DNA of 12,833 nucleotides from Dehalococcoidia bacterium (GTDB lineage Bacteria; Chloroflexota; Dehalococcoidia; GIF9; AB-539-J10): the NCBI GenBank assembly GCA_030602865.1, contig JAUVYX010000006.1, positions 1 through 12,833 on the forward strand, given 5' to 3'. Both the position numbers and the translations under genes were made by a program. Position 1 is the stretch's first letter, and the number at the start of each line of letters is the position of its first letter. The notes beneath the pieces are model-generated. The model worked only from the letters and a program-made list of their open reading frames with translations. It was not told where the DNA came from and did no database searches. Below are positions 1 through 8,343 of the stretch, one piece after another.

Positions 1-33
1 ATATTTGGCTATCTCTAGCATTTCTTTTTATAC

Positions 34-270
34 TTACATTAATATTACGTTTTTTCTCTTTAATTGATCTTCATCAACCTTGAGGATTATTTTTTCGCCA
101 ATTGCAGCTATCTTTTCGAAACGTATCTCGTAATGTTTAACTATTCCTGCCTTAACTATTAGGTGGTCTATTACCCCTTGCTGTTTATCGAACTCTATGT
201 CTATGACCTTGCCTATCAATTTGGCATTGATATCTAAAACTTCTTTACCAAATAACTGTTTTGTATTCAT
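34..270 (-). CDS. PRC-barrel domain protein
   Basis: This small 78-residue soluble protein is essentially one PRC-barrel domain. It opens with the typical 'LFGKEVLD', continues 'IGKVIDIEFD' and 'GVIDHLIVKAG', and ends with a basic tail. PRC barrels are beta-barrel modules found in photosynthetic reaction-centre H subunits, in the ribosome maturation factor RimM and in many small stand-alone proteins of mostly unknown role. No partner domain is present here, so no specific function can be assigned. The ATG is preceded by a good Shine-Dalgarno sequence (AAAGAGG, about 7 bases upstream), which fixes the start. It is transcribed divergently from cysK and has its own strong promoter (348-376), which implies a monocistronic, well-expressed gene. 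The family call is firm and the role unknown. Confidence 0.85.
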   Translation of the reverse strand: MNTKQLFGKEVLDINAKLIGKVIDIEFDKQQGVIDHLIVKAGIVKHYEIRFEKIAAIGEKIILKVDEDQLKRKNVILM

Positions 271-339
271 GCCAACCTCTTTATAACTATACCTGGTTGC
301 AGTTACATATTGCCTTTAATGATTATATTTTATAATAGC

Positions 340-351
340 TATTACGTAATA
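340..351. repeat. 12-bp perfect palindrome over the PRC-barrel promoter start
   Basis: TATTACGTAATA is a perfect 12-base palindrome. It overlaps the -10 box and the predicted transcription start of the PRC-barrel promoter, where a repressor would block initiation. No regulator is identifiable, and in AT-rich sequence a palindrome of this length may be chance. Confidence 0.35.
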
Positions 352-376
352 TAGTTGTGATTTCATCAGTTGTCAA
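348..376 (-). promoter_or_regulatory. Sigma-70 promoter of the PRC-barrel gene
   Basis: Read on the minus strand, a perfect -35 box TTGACA (371-376) is separated by exactly 17 bases from a -10 box TATATT (348-353, five of six consensus bases). Transcription should start near 341, giving a 5' UTR of about 70 bases before the ATG at 270. Confidence 0.75.
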
Positions 377-422
377 TATATGTAAAGTTTGAGTCACAGG
401 TAAGAAATACGTTATCCTATTG

Positions 423-438
423 TTATACGAAGTATAAA
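423..438 (+). promoter_or_regulatory. Inverted repeat with possible cysK -10 box
   Basis: TTATAC-GAA-GTATAA (423-437) is a perfect 6+6 inverted repeat with a 3-base centre, 64 bases upstream of the cysK start. Its right arm contains TATAAA (433-438), a plausible -10 box, but the matching -35 position (410-415) is poor. It could be a promoter with an overlapping operator. The promoter call is weak; the repeat itself is directly visible. Confidence 0.3.
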
Positions 439-501
439 TCATCGTGGTTCATGTATATTTGTGTTAACGTCTGTTCAAAGAGATAGGCAGGGAGTAGTTT
501 T

Positions 502-1398
502 ATGATTATTGATTCAGTTCTGGACGGAATTGGAAATGTTCCTTTGATACGATTGCAAAAAGTATCTTCGGGTAATGTTTTTGCTAAAGCTGAGTTTCTA
601 AATCCTGGAGGTAGTATTAAGGACAGGGTGGCAAAACACATAATAAAGTCAGCCGAAGATGAGCGAAAACTAATAAAGGGAATGACTATCATAGAGGCAA
701 CATCAGGGAATACAGGTATCGGTTTAACCCTGGTAGGTACATGTAAAGGCTACAGAGTAATCAGTATAATGCCTGAGAATGTGAGTGAGGAACGAAAAAA
801 ACTCATCTACGCTTTGGGAGGAGAGATTATTTTCACACCAGCTGAAGAGAGCATATCAGGAAGTTTAAATAAATTGAAAGAAGTAACAGATGCACAACCA
901 GAGGCATTTTTTATTGCTGATCAATTTCGTAATCCGCGTAACCCTGAAACTCATTACATTCAAACAGCTCCCGAAATCTGGCATGACATGAATGGTGAAA
1001 TTGATATCTTCGTGGCAGGAGTTGGTAGCGGCGGTAGTCTACAGGGAATTGGGAAATTCATAAAAGAACGAAACCCCAATGTCAAATTAGTAGCAGTGGA
1101 ACCTAAAAATAGTGCTGCTTTACTTGGTAGAGAACCTGGGCTGCATCAAATCCAGGGGATTGGTGATGGTTTTGTTCCTGATGTTCTTGATGTGAACCTT
1201 ATAGATATGGTGTTTACGGTATCTGACGAGGAAGCTATTGAGACTACAAGGAAACTTTCCCGGATGGAAGGTTTATTGGTAGGGACTTCTTCCGGGGCAA
1301 ATGTATTTGCAGCCCTCAATATGGATAATGGAACTAATAGAGTAGTGACAATTTTACCAGACAGGGCTGAGAGATATTTTAGCACTGCGCTACTATGA
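502..1398 (+). CDS. cysK: Cysteine synthase (O-acetylserine sulfhydrylase)
   Basis: This pyridoxal-phosphate enzyme makes L-cysteine from O-acetylserine and sulfide in the cytoplasm. The 298-residue product has the normal length for CysK/CysM. Visible fold-type II signatures are 'NPGGSIKDR' with the Schiff-base lysine K40, the substrate-binding loop TSGNTG (67-72), the glycine-rich phosphate-binding loop GVGSGGS (173-179), and S263-S264-G265, which contacts the cofactor ring nitrogen. The C-terminus 'ILPDRAERYFST' corresponds to the family's usual PDSGERYLST end, so the gene is complete. The ATG is chosen because AGGGAG lies 7 bases upstream. It stands alone, with no cysE or sulfate-assimilation gene nearby. 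CysK and CysM cannot be separated securely by eye, and a cystathionine beta-synthase-like activity is possible but less likely. Confidence 0.92.
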   Translation: MIIDSVLDGIGNVPLIRLQKVSSGNVFAKAEFLNPGGSIKDRVAKHIIKSAEDERKLIKGMTIIEATSGNTGIGLTLVGTCKGYRVISIMPENVSEERKKLIYALGGEIIFTPAEESISGSLNKLKEVTDAQPEAFFIADQFRNPRNPETHYIQTAPEIWHDMNGEIDIFVAGVGSGGSLQGIGKFIKERNPNVKLVAVEPKNSAALLGREPGLHQIQGIGDGFVPDVLDVNLIDMVFTVSDEEAIETTRKLSRMEGLLVGTSSGANVFAALNMDNGTNRVVTILPDRAERYFSTALL

Positions 1399-1574
1399 TG
1401 TGGTTTACTACTTGTGTTGCGGTATTGAGTTTGGTGAAATAACCTCGGGAAATATGTCCTCCGACGATATTTAATAAGTTTATATATTAAGATGATACCT
1501 TAATATTTGGATAATTACATTGCCTGTTTGATTGTTTATACAGATATTGTATATAGCTTTTTATAGCTGATTTA

Positions 1575-1651
1575 TGGTCGGGGTGAGAGGATTTGAACCT
1601 CCGACCACCTGAACCCCATTCAGGTGCGCTACCAGGCTGCGCTACACCCCG
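1575..1651 (-). tRNA. tRNA-Pro (anticodon GGG)
   Basis: Read on the minus strand, the acceptor arms CGGGGTG (1645-1651) and CACCCCG (1579-1585) pair perfectly and are followed by discriminator A and a genomically encoded CCA (1575-1577). The D-arm holds AGCGCAGCCTGGTAGCGC. The anticodon stem CCTGA/TCAGG encloses the 7-base loop ATGGGGT, which puts GGG at positions 34-36 and reads proline CCC. The T-arm contains GGTTCAAATCC. The 77-base length is normal and no intron is visible. No clean promoter or terminator was found around it; TTGCCT with TAGCAT 17 bases further on is only a weak candidate. Confidence 0.97.
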
Positions 1652-1779
1652 CTGCTTCTACTAAGGCAATTATGCTATCATAATAACATCGTCTAGGCAA
1701 TCAGAAATAGAATCCAGATAGTATTTTACTGACGAATTTAGCTAGTGTTTAAATAATACGAATGTAAGGTTTGCCCCAA

Positions 1780-3006
1780 TTGAGTAAAAAGAAAAAACAA
1801 GTTAAACCTGTTATTAATCCCAGCAAGGATAATCTTTCTAAATGGCAGCATCGGAGTAAAATAAGCCGTATCATTATTATAGCTGCAGCTACTTTTTTGG
1901 CTGTAATAGCGGGAATTGTTGTATTCGGTCTATATAATAACGAGATAAAGCCTCTTCATCAGCCAGCCATAGAAGTAAACAATACTACTTTCGATATGGC
2001 TTACTACATAGAAATGCTTGATGCTTACACAAGGAATATGCAAGCTGAATCTGTTGGTTATATGGTTGAATCAGTGACAAATCAGATAGTTCGCAATGAA
2101 CTCATTAGGCAGGGTGCTAGTGCTTTGGGCGTAATGGTTTCAAGTGAAGAAATAGACTCAGCTCTGGCAAAGACAGAAAATGCTAGCGAAGATATATATA
2201 CTGGCATAATTGAAAGTGAACTACTTAATAATAAAGTCTTGGAATATTTTAATGCCGAATTACCTTATCAAGTTGAGCAGATATATATCAATTTAATGCT
2301 TGTAGAAAATGAAGTAGCAGCCGATGCTGTCATTTTAGGAATTGACAATGGGGAAAAATTCAACATACTGATGGCTGAGTTCTCCATTGAGAATGAGGGG
2401 AACAAAGAGAAACTATGGCTACCAGAGGAGTTAATAACCAATTCTTTGATAGCAGAGCAGGTTTCCACCCTAAAACCAGGCGAGATTGGTAAAATATCTG
2501 ATGAGGCAGTAAAGAAAAACAAAGGTTATTGGCTCATTGAAGTAGTAGAAGTAGATGAAATAAAAGGCAGAAAAGTTAGAACTATGCTATTAGGTAGCAG
2601 GGAACAGGCAGAGGAGATTAAGGAAAGACTGGATACTGAGGAATTTAGTGCTCTGGCAACGGAATATTCCCAGCACGAGAGTAAGGAAAATGGCGGAGAA
2701 CTTGGCTGGTTGGAAATGGGAGAGATAGGAAATGATACATTTGATGTGGTTGCCTTTGATATTTCACTCGATGTGGTTAGCGACCCTGTTCCTGATAACT
2801 CCGTTGAAACCATAGGTGGTTATTGGGTCATTGAATTGCTGGCAAGGGGAGAGCATGAATTAGCATCAGAAACGGGGAGGATACTGGCTCAAGAGGATTT
2901 CATTGAGTGGCTGTCAGAACAAGAAAAGAGCAGCATAATTGTCATACATCTCGATAATGAAAGTAAATCTTGGGCTGTTAAGAAAGTAATCAGAAGAAGA
3001 AAATGA
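1780..3006 (+). CDS. Membrane-anchored SurA/PrsA-like foldase with two parvulin-like domains
   Basis: The 408-residue protein has a lysine-rich cytoplasmic N-terminus and one membrane segment (about residues 31-51), then an extracytoplasmic region: a SurA-N-like helical part (about 55-160), a first PPIC-like domain (about 163-255) and a second (about 265-358). The second shows the PPIC pattern 'FSALATEYS' and GGELGW (305-310). The first is a diverged copy with the equivalent W213 and 'LKPGEIGKI'. Such proteins assist folding of exported proteins. The conserved catalytic histidines appear replaced in both copies (N171/W251 and T268/W349), which suggests a chaperone rather than an active isomerase. 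The start is TTG either way. TTG at 1780 lies 10 bases after AAGG (1766-1769), whereas the upstream TTG at 1771 is only 1 base away, so 1780 is preferred. Confidence 0.82.
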   Translation: MSKKKKQVKPVINPSKDNLSKWQHRSKISRIIIIAAATFLAVIAGIVVFGLYNNEIKPLHQPAIEVNNTTFDMAYYIEMLDAYTRNMQAESVGYMVESVTNQIVRNELIRQGASALGVMVSSEEIDSALAKTENASEDIYTGIIESELLNNKVLEYFNAELPYQVEQIYINLMLVENEVAADAVILGIDNGEKFNILMAEFSIENEGNKEKLWLPEELITNSLIAEQVSTLKPGEIGKISDEAVKKNKGYWLIEVVEVDEIKGRKVRTMLLGSREQAEEIKERLDTEEFSALATEYSQHESKENGGELGWLEMGEIGNDTFDVVAFDISLDVVSDPVPDNSVETIGGYWVIELLARGEHELASETGRILAQEDFIEWLSEQEKSSIIVIHLDNESKSWAVKKVIRRRK

Positions 3007-3107
3007 CGCTATGTAAAAACACACCAGGTTTATTGTAATTGTAATATCTTGTTTGTTTAGAGTATTTTGAAAACGCCACTGCTTTGTAGAAGGAAGGATT
3101 TAATAGA

Positions 3108-3671
3108 ATGGTAGACATAGATAAAATTGAGATTGCCATTACTTCCATATTAGAAGCTATTGGTGAAGATACTCATAGAGAAGGCATACGTGGTACACCT
3201 AGGCGTATTGCAGAAATGTACGTAGAGCTTTTTTCTGGAATGGGAATAGACGCTAAATCTGAGCTTGCGGTGAGTTTTGATGAGGGTCACAATGAAATGG
3301 TTATACTACGTGATATACCTTTTTATTCCATGTGTGAACACCATTTACTTCCATTTTATGGAGTTGCTCATGTTGGTTATATTCCTCATGCCGGCGGGCA
3401 TGTAGTGGGAATCAGTAAACTGGCGCGAGTAGTCGAGGTATTTGCCAGGCGTCCTCAAATCCAGGAGAGAATGACGAAGCAGATTGCAGATGCTATATTC
3501 GAGGCTATTAACCCTGAAGGGGTTGGCGTAGTTGTTCAAGCTGAGCATTTGTGTATGACTATGCGTGGAGTCAAGAAACCAGGAACCAGCGTCGTAACAT
3601 CCGCTGTAAGAGGAACATTTCGTAGCAAAGTAGTTACTCGTTCAGAGTTTATGTCTCTTATACAGCGCTGA
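3108..3671 (+). CDS. folE: GTP cyclohydrolase I
   Basis: FolE opens the imidazole ring of GTP to give 7,8-dihydroneopterin triphosphate and formate, the entry step to folate and other pterin or deazapurine pathways. The 187-residue product has the usual length of the bacterial enzyme. Visible motifs are 'CEHHLLPFYG' with zinc ligands C76 and H79 and the catalytic H78, then 'HLCMTMRGV' supplying the third zinc ligand C149, and 'GISKLARVVE' and 'GTSVVTSAVRGTFR' in their expected places. All three zinc ligands are present, so this is the zinc-dependent FolE1 type. AGGAAGGA (3091-3098) sits 9 bases before the ATG. It follows the foldase gene by 101 bases on the same strand with no clear terminator between. 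No other folate or queuosine gene is adjacent. Confidence 0.96.
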   Translation: MVDIDKIEIAITSILEAIGEDTHREGIRGTPRRIAEMYVELFSGMGIDAKSELAVSFDEGHNEMVILRDIPFYSMCEHHLLPFYGVAHVGYIPHAGGHVVGISKLARVVEVFARRPQIQERMTKQIADAIFEAINPEGVGVVVQAEHLCMTMRGVKKPGTSVVTSAVRGTFRSKVVTRSEFMSLIQR

Positions 3672-3703
3672 AAGTTCGCTGTTAAATAGTATATCCAAAT
3701 CAT

Positions 3704-3740
3704 GGAAAAGCAATTTATTGTTTTAAGTTATGCTTTTTCC
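3704..3740. repeat. Imperfect inverted repeat between convergent folE and moxR-type genes
   Basis: GGAAAAGCA (3704-3712) is complementary to TGCTTTTTCC (3731-3740) apart from one extra base, with an 18-base centre. It spans the junction of the convergent genes and includes the last codons of the ATPase gene. It may slow or end transcription from both sides, but it lacks a downstream U-tract on either strand. Confidence 0.3.
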
Positions 3741-4675
3741 AAAGGTACAGGTATAGAATTCAGTATTTCATTAATAATATTAGTGGAATCTTTGCCACGA
3801 AACTGAGACTGTAAATCAGTGATTAATCGATGTGCCAATACAGGCACGGCCAATATTTTCACATCATCGGGGATGACGAAGTCACGGCCTTGAATTGCAG
3901 CCCATGCTTGTGAAGCAAAACAGAGACTTAAGGTAGCACGGGGACTTACTCCCAATCTTACTCCATCGTATTTCCGTGTAGTCCTGCTAATGGTTATGAT
4001 ATATTCAAGTATACTATCTTCCACTATCACATGGCGGCATTGTTGCTGCAATTCAATTAGTTCCTGTATCTCCAGAACGATTGGCAAGGTTTCAAGAGGA
4101 TCAGATTCAATAAATCGAAGCAGTATTTCCTTTTCCTGTAACTCCGAGGGATAACCCAGTTCTATACGAAGTAAGAAACGATCTATCTGTGCCTCAGGAA
4201 GGGGGAATGTCCCTTCTTGCTCAATGGGATTTTCTGTTGCAATGACCAAGAATGGCCGTTGCAAGAGGATCGTCTCGCCATCGATGGTTACCTGCCGTTC
4301 TTGCATACACTCAAGTAAAGATGACTGAGTTCTAGGAGTTGCACGATTTATTTCATCGGCAAGTACTATATTGGCCATTATTGGCCCAGGGCGAAGTTCA
4401 AATTCGGAGGTTTTTTGATTGAAGTAATGTATACCAGTTACGTCGGCAGGAAGTAAGTCAGGTGTAAATTGAATACGTTTAAAAGTGCAGCCAATAGACT
4501 TTGCCACTGCCCTAGCTAAAGTAGTTTTACCTACACCAGGTATGTCCTCAATAAGCACGTGACCTTCACACAGTAGGGCAACGAACATCAGTCGGATAGC
4601 GTTTTCCTTCCCAACAATCACCTTTGAAACGTTTTCAACAATGTTACCAGCGATATCCTGTATTTTGTTAATCAC
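3728..4675 (-). CDS. MoxR-family AAA+ ATPase
   Basis: This is a 315-residue AAA+ ATPase of the MoxR family. Walker A is DIPGVGKT (44-51), Walker B is VLADE (104-108), and sensor 1 is ATENP (146-150), followed by 'PEAQIDRF'. The C-terminal lid carries 'GVSPRATLSL', also typical. MoxR proteins are thought to act as chaperone-like ATPases that assemble or activate complexes with their DUF58 and von Willebrand-type partners. Here the gene lies 35 bases downstream of the DUF4129 gene and belongs to the DUF58-DUF4129-MoxR cluster. The start is GTG, supported by GGAGGTAAGG with GGAGG 9 bases upstream. The length is normal and all nucleotide-binding motifs are intact. The biological client is unknown. 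Confidence 0.93.
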   Translation of the reverse strand: MINKIQDIAGNIVENVSKVIVGKENAIRLMFVALLCEGHVLIEDIPGVGKTTLARAVAKSIGCTFKRIQFTPDLLPADVTGIHYFNQKTSEFELRPGPIMANIVLADEINRATPRTQSSLLECMQERQVTIDGETILLQRPFLVIATENPIEQEGTFPLPEAQIDRFLLRIELGYPSELQEKEILLRFIESDPLETLPIVLEIQELIELQQQCRHVIVEDSILEYIITISRTTRKYDGVRLGVSPRATLSLCFASQAWAAIQGRDFVIPDDVKILAVPVLAHRLITDLQSQFRGKDSTNIINEILNSIPVPLEKA

Positions 4676-4710
4676 TATTCCTTACCTCCATTAATTATAG
4701 AACTTGTGGC

Positions 4711-6126
4711 TCAAATATTTTCTTGCTTATTAACCATTCTAAGCTTGTAATGCCTCAGTATTTTCCACCTTTCTTTGACTTCTTGCAGGAGTTCTAGGTT
4801 CACTAATTTATGCCCATAACGGGCAACAATGTAGGCATCTGTTATCTGAGAAAGCATGGCCTGTTCATTTACAGGTAGAATTTCTCTCATGGTCTCTAGA
4901 TATTCGTAAGGCGTTTGACTTGTATGCCGCGAGTATCCTCCTGCAGCACCCCAATGAAGTAAATTCCTATAGATTTGTCGAACTGAATTTATTTCATGAG
5001 GCTGTTCAACTATTGCCCTGTGTCTTAAAAATTTCCTCATGGAAAGCAGAATATTCAGAAAATAACGAAATAAGTGTAGCAGGCTACTGAGTAAATCAGC
5101 TAAAAAATTCCCATGTAGAGACTCAACTGTAACGTTGGCTGTATCATGGCGCCTTAGCCAACGCCATACATCCACAAACACTCGATAGACAGCTACTAAT
5201 ATACCTATCATAAATAAAGATACAAATATTTTTTGGCCGATAATCCTAACATGAACAGGAATATGCAATATTTTCGATAGATCTATTATCTCCTCTCGCG
5301 GGCTTGGAGATAGTGTTTCCCCAGGTGGGGCTATATTTGAAGTAGTATCATACGGAAACAGGTTTACCAGAAAAATAACTACGGCAGCAATCTTATTTCC
5401 AATCCATTTAAGTACGGTTAGTATTAAGTGTAACAACTCCGGAGTTACGAAGGAACCAATAAACAAGCCCAGTAAAACAATTAAGGTGACCACTATTAAC
5501 AAAAACTGAGAACTACTTTTAACAATTTTATCCTGCACATTATTATTTTCAGCAGAGCGAGCTAACCCAAAACCAACTAGGACCAAGGATGAAAATATCA
5601 CGATTAATATCGCAACGTTCGGCAGTGAAACATCCGCCAGGTGGCAGATAAATAAAACAAGGAGCAACATCATAAAACCGAATTGGAAATATTTACTCAG
5701 TAAAGAGAAAGCAGTCTTTTCTTTGGAGAGACTCCAGCCTCTCCAGAAAAAAGTACAATTTCCCAAGACAACTAAGAATTCAGGTTGAAATTCATAAAAC
5801 AGTTGTTGTATGTGATAATTGAGCATGGAGAACCATGACATATCTAATAGTCCGTATCCTGCATACAACTGTATTTTCAGTATTAACAAGGTGCTAAAAA
5901 TCAGGGCTAGTATATTAGCGATAAAATAAATATAGCGTTTACATCTAACATAATTTAGAAAACGATTAAACAAAAAAGCAAATGGATAAGCCAGCCAAAG
6001 GCCAAAGATAGTAATACGCCGACCTTCAGTGATAAATTCGTTTAGGCAAAGAAATATTGCTACAAGCCAACAACTTTCCGTCAAAATGAGAATGGAGTAA
6101 AGAATCTTTTCGCTCCAGTTTTTCAT
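4711..6126 (-). CDS. Multi-pass membrane protein with C-terminal DUF4129 domain
   Basis: The 471-residue protein is mostly hydrophobic, with about eight predicted membrane segments (around residues 8-28, 36-58, 65-88, 147-166, 169-190, 205-228, 234-256 and 300-318). A cytoplasmic C-terminal domain at about 380-450 has the DUF4129 pattern: 'IYRNLLHW', a glycine-rich turn, 'TPYEYLETM' and 'YIVARYG'. In many bacteria DUF4129 ends a TgpA-like membrane transglutaminase. Here I see no transglutaminase core between the membrane segments, so this is the short DUF4129-only form. The ATG overlaps the TGA of the upstream DUF58 gene by 4 bases (ATGA), which implies translational coupling. The MoxR gene follows. 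The function is unknown; it may be the membrane platform for the DUF58/MoxR pair. Confidence 0.75.
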   Translation of the reverse strand: MKNWSEKILYSILILTESCWLVAIFLCLNEFITEGRRITIFGLWLAYPFAFLFNRFLNYVRCKRYIYFIANILALIFSTLLILKIQLYAGYGLLDMSWFSMLNYHIQQLFYEFQPEFLVVLGNCTFFWRGWSLSKEKTAFSLLSKYFQFGFMMLLLVLFICHLADVSLPNVAILIVIFSSLVLVGFGLARSAENNNVQDKIVKSSSQFLLIVVTLIVLLGLFIGSFVTPELLHLILTVLKWIGNKIAAVVIFLVNLFPYDTTSNIAPPGETLSPSPREEIIDLSKILHIPVHVRIIGQKIFVSLFMIGILVAVYRVFVDVWRWLRRHDTANVTVESLHGNFLADLLSSLLHLFRYFLNILLSMRKFLRHRAIVEQPHEINSVRQIYRNLLHWGAAGGYSRHTSQTPYEYLETMREILPVNEQAMLSQITDAYIVARYGHKLVNLELLQEVKERWKILRHYKLRMVNKQENI

Positions 6127-7397
6127 AGTATTTTTTCCAGTATCAGAGAAGCTTTTTGTCTTGTAATATCTCCATAGGTTCTTATTTTGTAAGTTGTGTA
6201 GCAGTGGGATTCTGTCTTAAGAGTCATCTTTCCAATTTGAAGTAATACTACCTGGTATCCCGACTTGTTTAAGGCATCTAGTGTTCTTGTAAGCTTGTTT
6301 GAGACCTCTGAAACAATGAAAATGAGTGTGGCCCCCCATGGTAAAATGCCTTTTCGTTGATTGATCAAAGTCTCCAGAGTATCAATTGGTTTTAAAGTAA
6401 TCTTGGCGAGTATCTCCAGGATATTAATCATGTGTTGGGGACTTGTTCCAGGCATTAATGTTATAGGAATTTTGCTTTGCGCAAGATCAGTATTGGTAAA
6501 AAATCCTAAAGCTGAACCATTGTTAATCAGGTAATTGGCAATAGAGGCAACTGTACTAATTGCCCACTCAAAATCGTTATGTGGCTCTTTCTTTTCATTG
6601 CCAGCAAAACTATCGACCCCAAGCCAGATTATATTTTGTAATGTCGTGGATGGTTCGAATTCTTTAACCTGCAACTGTTGATGCCGCGCTGTAGCTTTCC
6701 AGTTAATATGATTAAATGGGTCTCCTGGAATATATTCTCTTACTCCTATGGTACGGGTTGGATCCTGAAAAATTCGATATTGCGCTTTTAACTCTCCAAG
6801 CGGCTGGTGAGTTGGTAATTCCAAATTATCCAATGAGAATATCCGGGGATAGACAATTAAATGATCACTATCAGGAATTATGACTGATCGCGGATAAAAC
6901 CCAAATATATCCCCAGAATGTAGGCTTACAGGACCAAATTTATAATAACCTCGTTTATTGCAGTTAATGTGGTAATGCCAGCTTGCTCTTTTATAGCCTG
7001 ATAGTGCGATAGAAATAATAGGCGTGCTCTTTAATGACTCCTCGTTTGCTGCTATGAGTATAGGTAACTCTGTTGGTAATTTATCGTTAATATCCAACCA
7101 TGCCAGAGGTAATAATTTATTATTACTTACTCTTATTGTAAGTTGTACATTTTCTCCTTGAAAAGTACGTGACTCGCTCAATAATCGTTCATAATATACA
7201 TTTCTGAGTGAGTAATGACTCCAGAACTTGGCTATGCCAACGGCAGCAAATAAAATGCTAAGTAATATTACTACGGCAGTAATGTTGTTCCAGATACCAA
7301 GGACAAGAAATATAAACAATATTAACAGGCCACTGTTACTTAATAATTGAACACTGACGGCGGAATAACCGTTATTTTTAGCAGGTGATGTTTCCAT
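6123..7397 (-). CDS. DUF58 domain protein
   Basis: The 424-residue protein has two N-terminal membrane segments (about residues 21-37 and 39-58), a beta-rich region ('NKRGYYKFGPVSL', 'GDIFGFY'), and the DUF58 signature 'GVREYIPGDP' with P224-G225-D226, followed by INWKATAR (231-238). A diverged von Willebrand A-like segment follows ('WLGVDSFAG'). DUF58 proteins are nearly always paired with MoxR ATPases, as here. The gene starts 51 bases after pyrK with no visible terminator between, so it may be read from the pyr transcript. No good Shine-Dalgarno sequence precedes the ATG: AAAGGAT lies about 30 bases upstream, too far. The start is therefore somewhat uncertain, although no better start exists in this frame. 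The client process is unknown. Confidence 0.85.
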   Translation of the reverse strand: METSPAKNNGYSAVSVQLLSNSGLLILFIFLVLGIWNNITAVVILLSILFAAVGIAKFWSHYSLRNVYYERLLSESRTFQGENVQLTIRVSNNKLLPLAWLDINDKLPTELPILIAANEESLKSTPIISIALSGYKRASWHYHINCNKRGYYKFGPVSLHSGDIFGFYPRSVIIPDSDHLIVYPRIFSLDNLELPTHQPLGELKAQYRIFQDPTRTIGVREYIPGDPFNHINWKATARHQQLQVKEFEPSTTLQNIIWLGVDSFAGNEKKEPHNDFEWAISTVASIANYLINNGSALGFFTNTDLAQSKIPITLMPGTSPQHMINILEILAKITLKPIDTLETLINQRKGILPWGATLIFIVSEVSNKLTRTLDALNKSGYQVVLLQIGKMTLKTESHCYTTYKIRTYGDITRQKASLILEKIL

Positions 7398-7448
7398 ATT
7401 TAGCTTGCAATCAAAATGATGATGTATCCTTTCAGAGGGAACAGGTTG

Positions 7449-8321
7449 TTATTTCAGTAACTCAGACCATATAATTTTATCTAGTTCAAACACTGGCCCA
7501 TCATTACATACCTTTCGCATACCATCCTTAGTATTGATGCTACATCCATAGCAAGTACCGATGCCACAACCCATCATCAGTTCGAGGGAAATCTGGCATC
7601 TATCTAGCTTCGTTTTGTTTTCTTTATATCCTTTCATAAACTTATGAACTGGTTTTGTAATCCGAATATTTTGTAACAATGCTGACATGGTTATGTACAT
7701 GCTAACCGGGCCACAAGCAAACACTTGATCAGACCACTCCAAATAATCTACTAGTACATCAGTCGCTACCCCTTTCTGACCCGAACTACCATCATCTGTT
7801 AGAGTGATATGGCGAAGCCTTGAATTCACCAGAGAGGAACTGGCTTTCTCATGTCTTTGCATTTCAGTAGTGGAATGAATTAAAAATGATGATAAGGGGT
7901 AGATTAGATTAGCAGTACTTGCTCCATGCACTATAGTAATTGAATGTTCTGTTAAAGTACGTTGAATTAAAAATACGAGTGGAGCAATGCCAATACCTCC
8001 CGCGACTAGTAATAGATGTTTCGAACGTGGTTCGATTTTAAATGCTTTGCCTAAAGGACCGAGTATGTCTAGTTTTGTACCTTTTTGCTGTTTTGATAGC
8101 CATGCCGTCCCTTTTCCCACTGTTTGAAAAAGGATAGAAACCTGGTTAGAACTAACCTCATGTATGCTGAAAGGGCGACGCAACATAACGCCATTGCAAC
8201 GAATTGTTACAAATTGTCCTGGTTGGCCTGTGGCAGCTATATAAGGAGATTCAAATGATAAAATATGTACTGCAGGCATAATTTCTACATTGGATCTTAT
8301 AGTACATAATGCTTGTTTCAT
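7449..8321 (-). CDS. pyrK: Dihydroorotate dehydrogenase electron-transfer subunit (PyrK-type)
   Basis: PyrK is the FAD and [2Fe-2S] subunit that passes electrons from class 1B dihydroorotate dehydrogenase (PyrD) to NAD. The 290-residue protein has a ferredoxin-reductase-like N-terminal domain with PGQFV (34-38) and the FAD motif RRPFSI (48-53). The NAD-binding motif is AGGIGIAP (107-114), and 'FACGPVSM' follows later. The C-terminal iron-sulfur ligands are C252, C257, C260 and C272 (C-X4-C-X2-C-X11-C), all present. It begins 22 bases after pyrC, without a clear Shine-Dalgarno sequence, so translation is probably coupled. The pyr context favours PyrK over related hydrogenase or NADH:ferredoxin reductase subunits. 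The catalytic partner pyrD is not in this window. Confidence 0.88.
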   Translation of the reverse strand: MKQALCTIRSNVEIMPAVHILSFESPYIAATGQPGQFVTIRCNGVMLRRPFSIHEVSSNQVSILFQTVGKGTAWLSKQQKGTKLDILGPLGKAFKIEPRSKHLLLVAGGIGIAPLVFLIQRTLTEHSITIVHGASTANLIYPLSSFLIHSTTEMQRHEKASSSLVNSRLRHITLTDDGSSGQKGVATDVLVDYLEWSDQVFACGPVSMYITMSALLQNIRITKPVHKFMKGYKENKTKLDRCQISLELMMGCGIGTCYGCSINTKDGMRKVCNDGPVFELDKIIWSELLK

Positions 8322-8343
8322 GTTGAATTTCGATATATTATGT

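Noticed and set aside
424..433. TATACGAAGT resembles part of a loxP arm
   Set aside because: Only about ten bases match, there is no second arm with an 8-base spacer, and the sequence is better explained as half of a local palindrome.
1399..1574. Possible terminator or small RNA between cysK and tRNA-Pro
   Set aside because: Only 4-bp stems without a U-tract were found (for example the AGCT pair near 1557-1570), so nothing can be supported.
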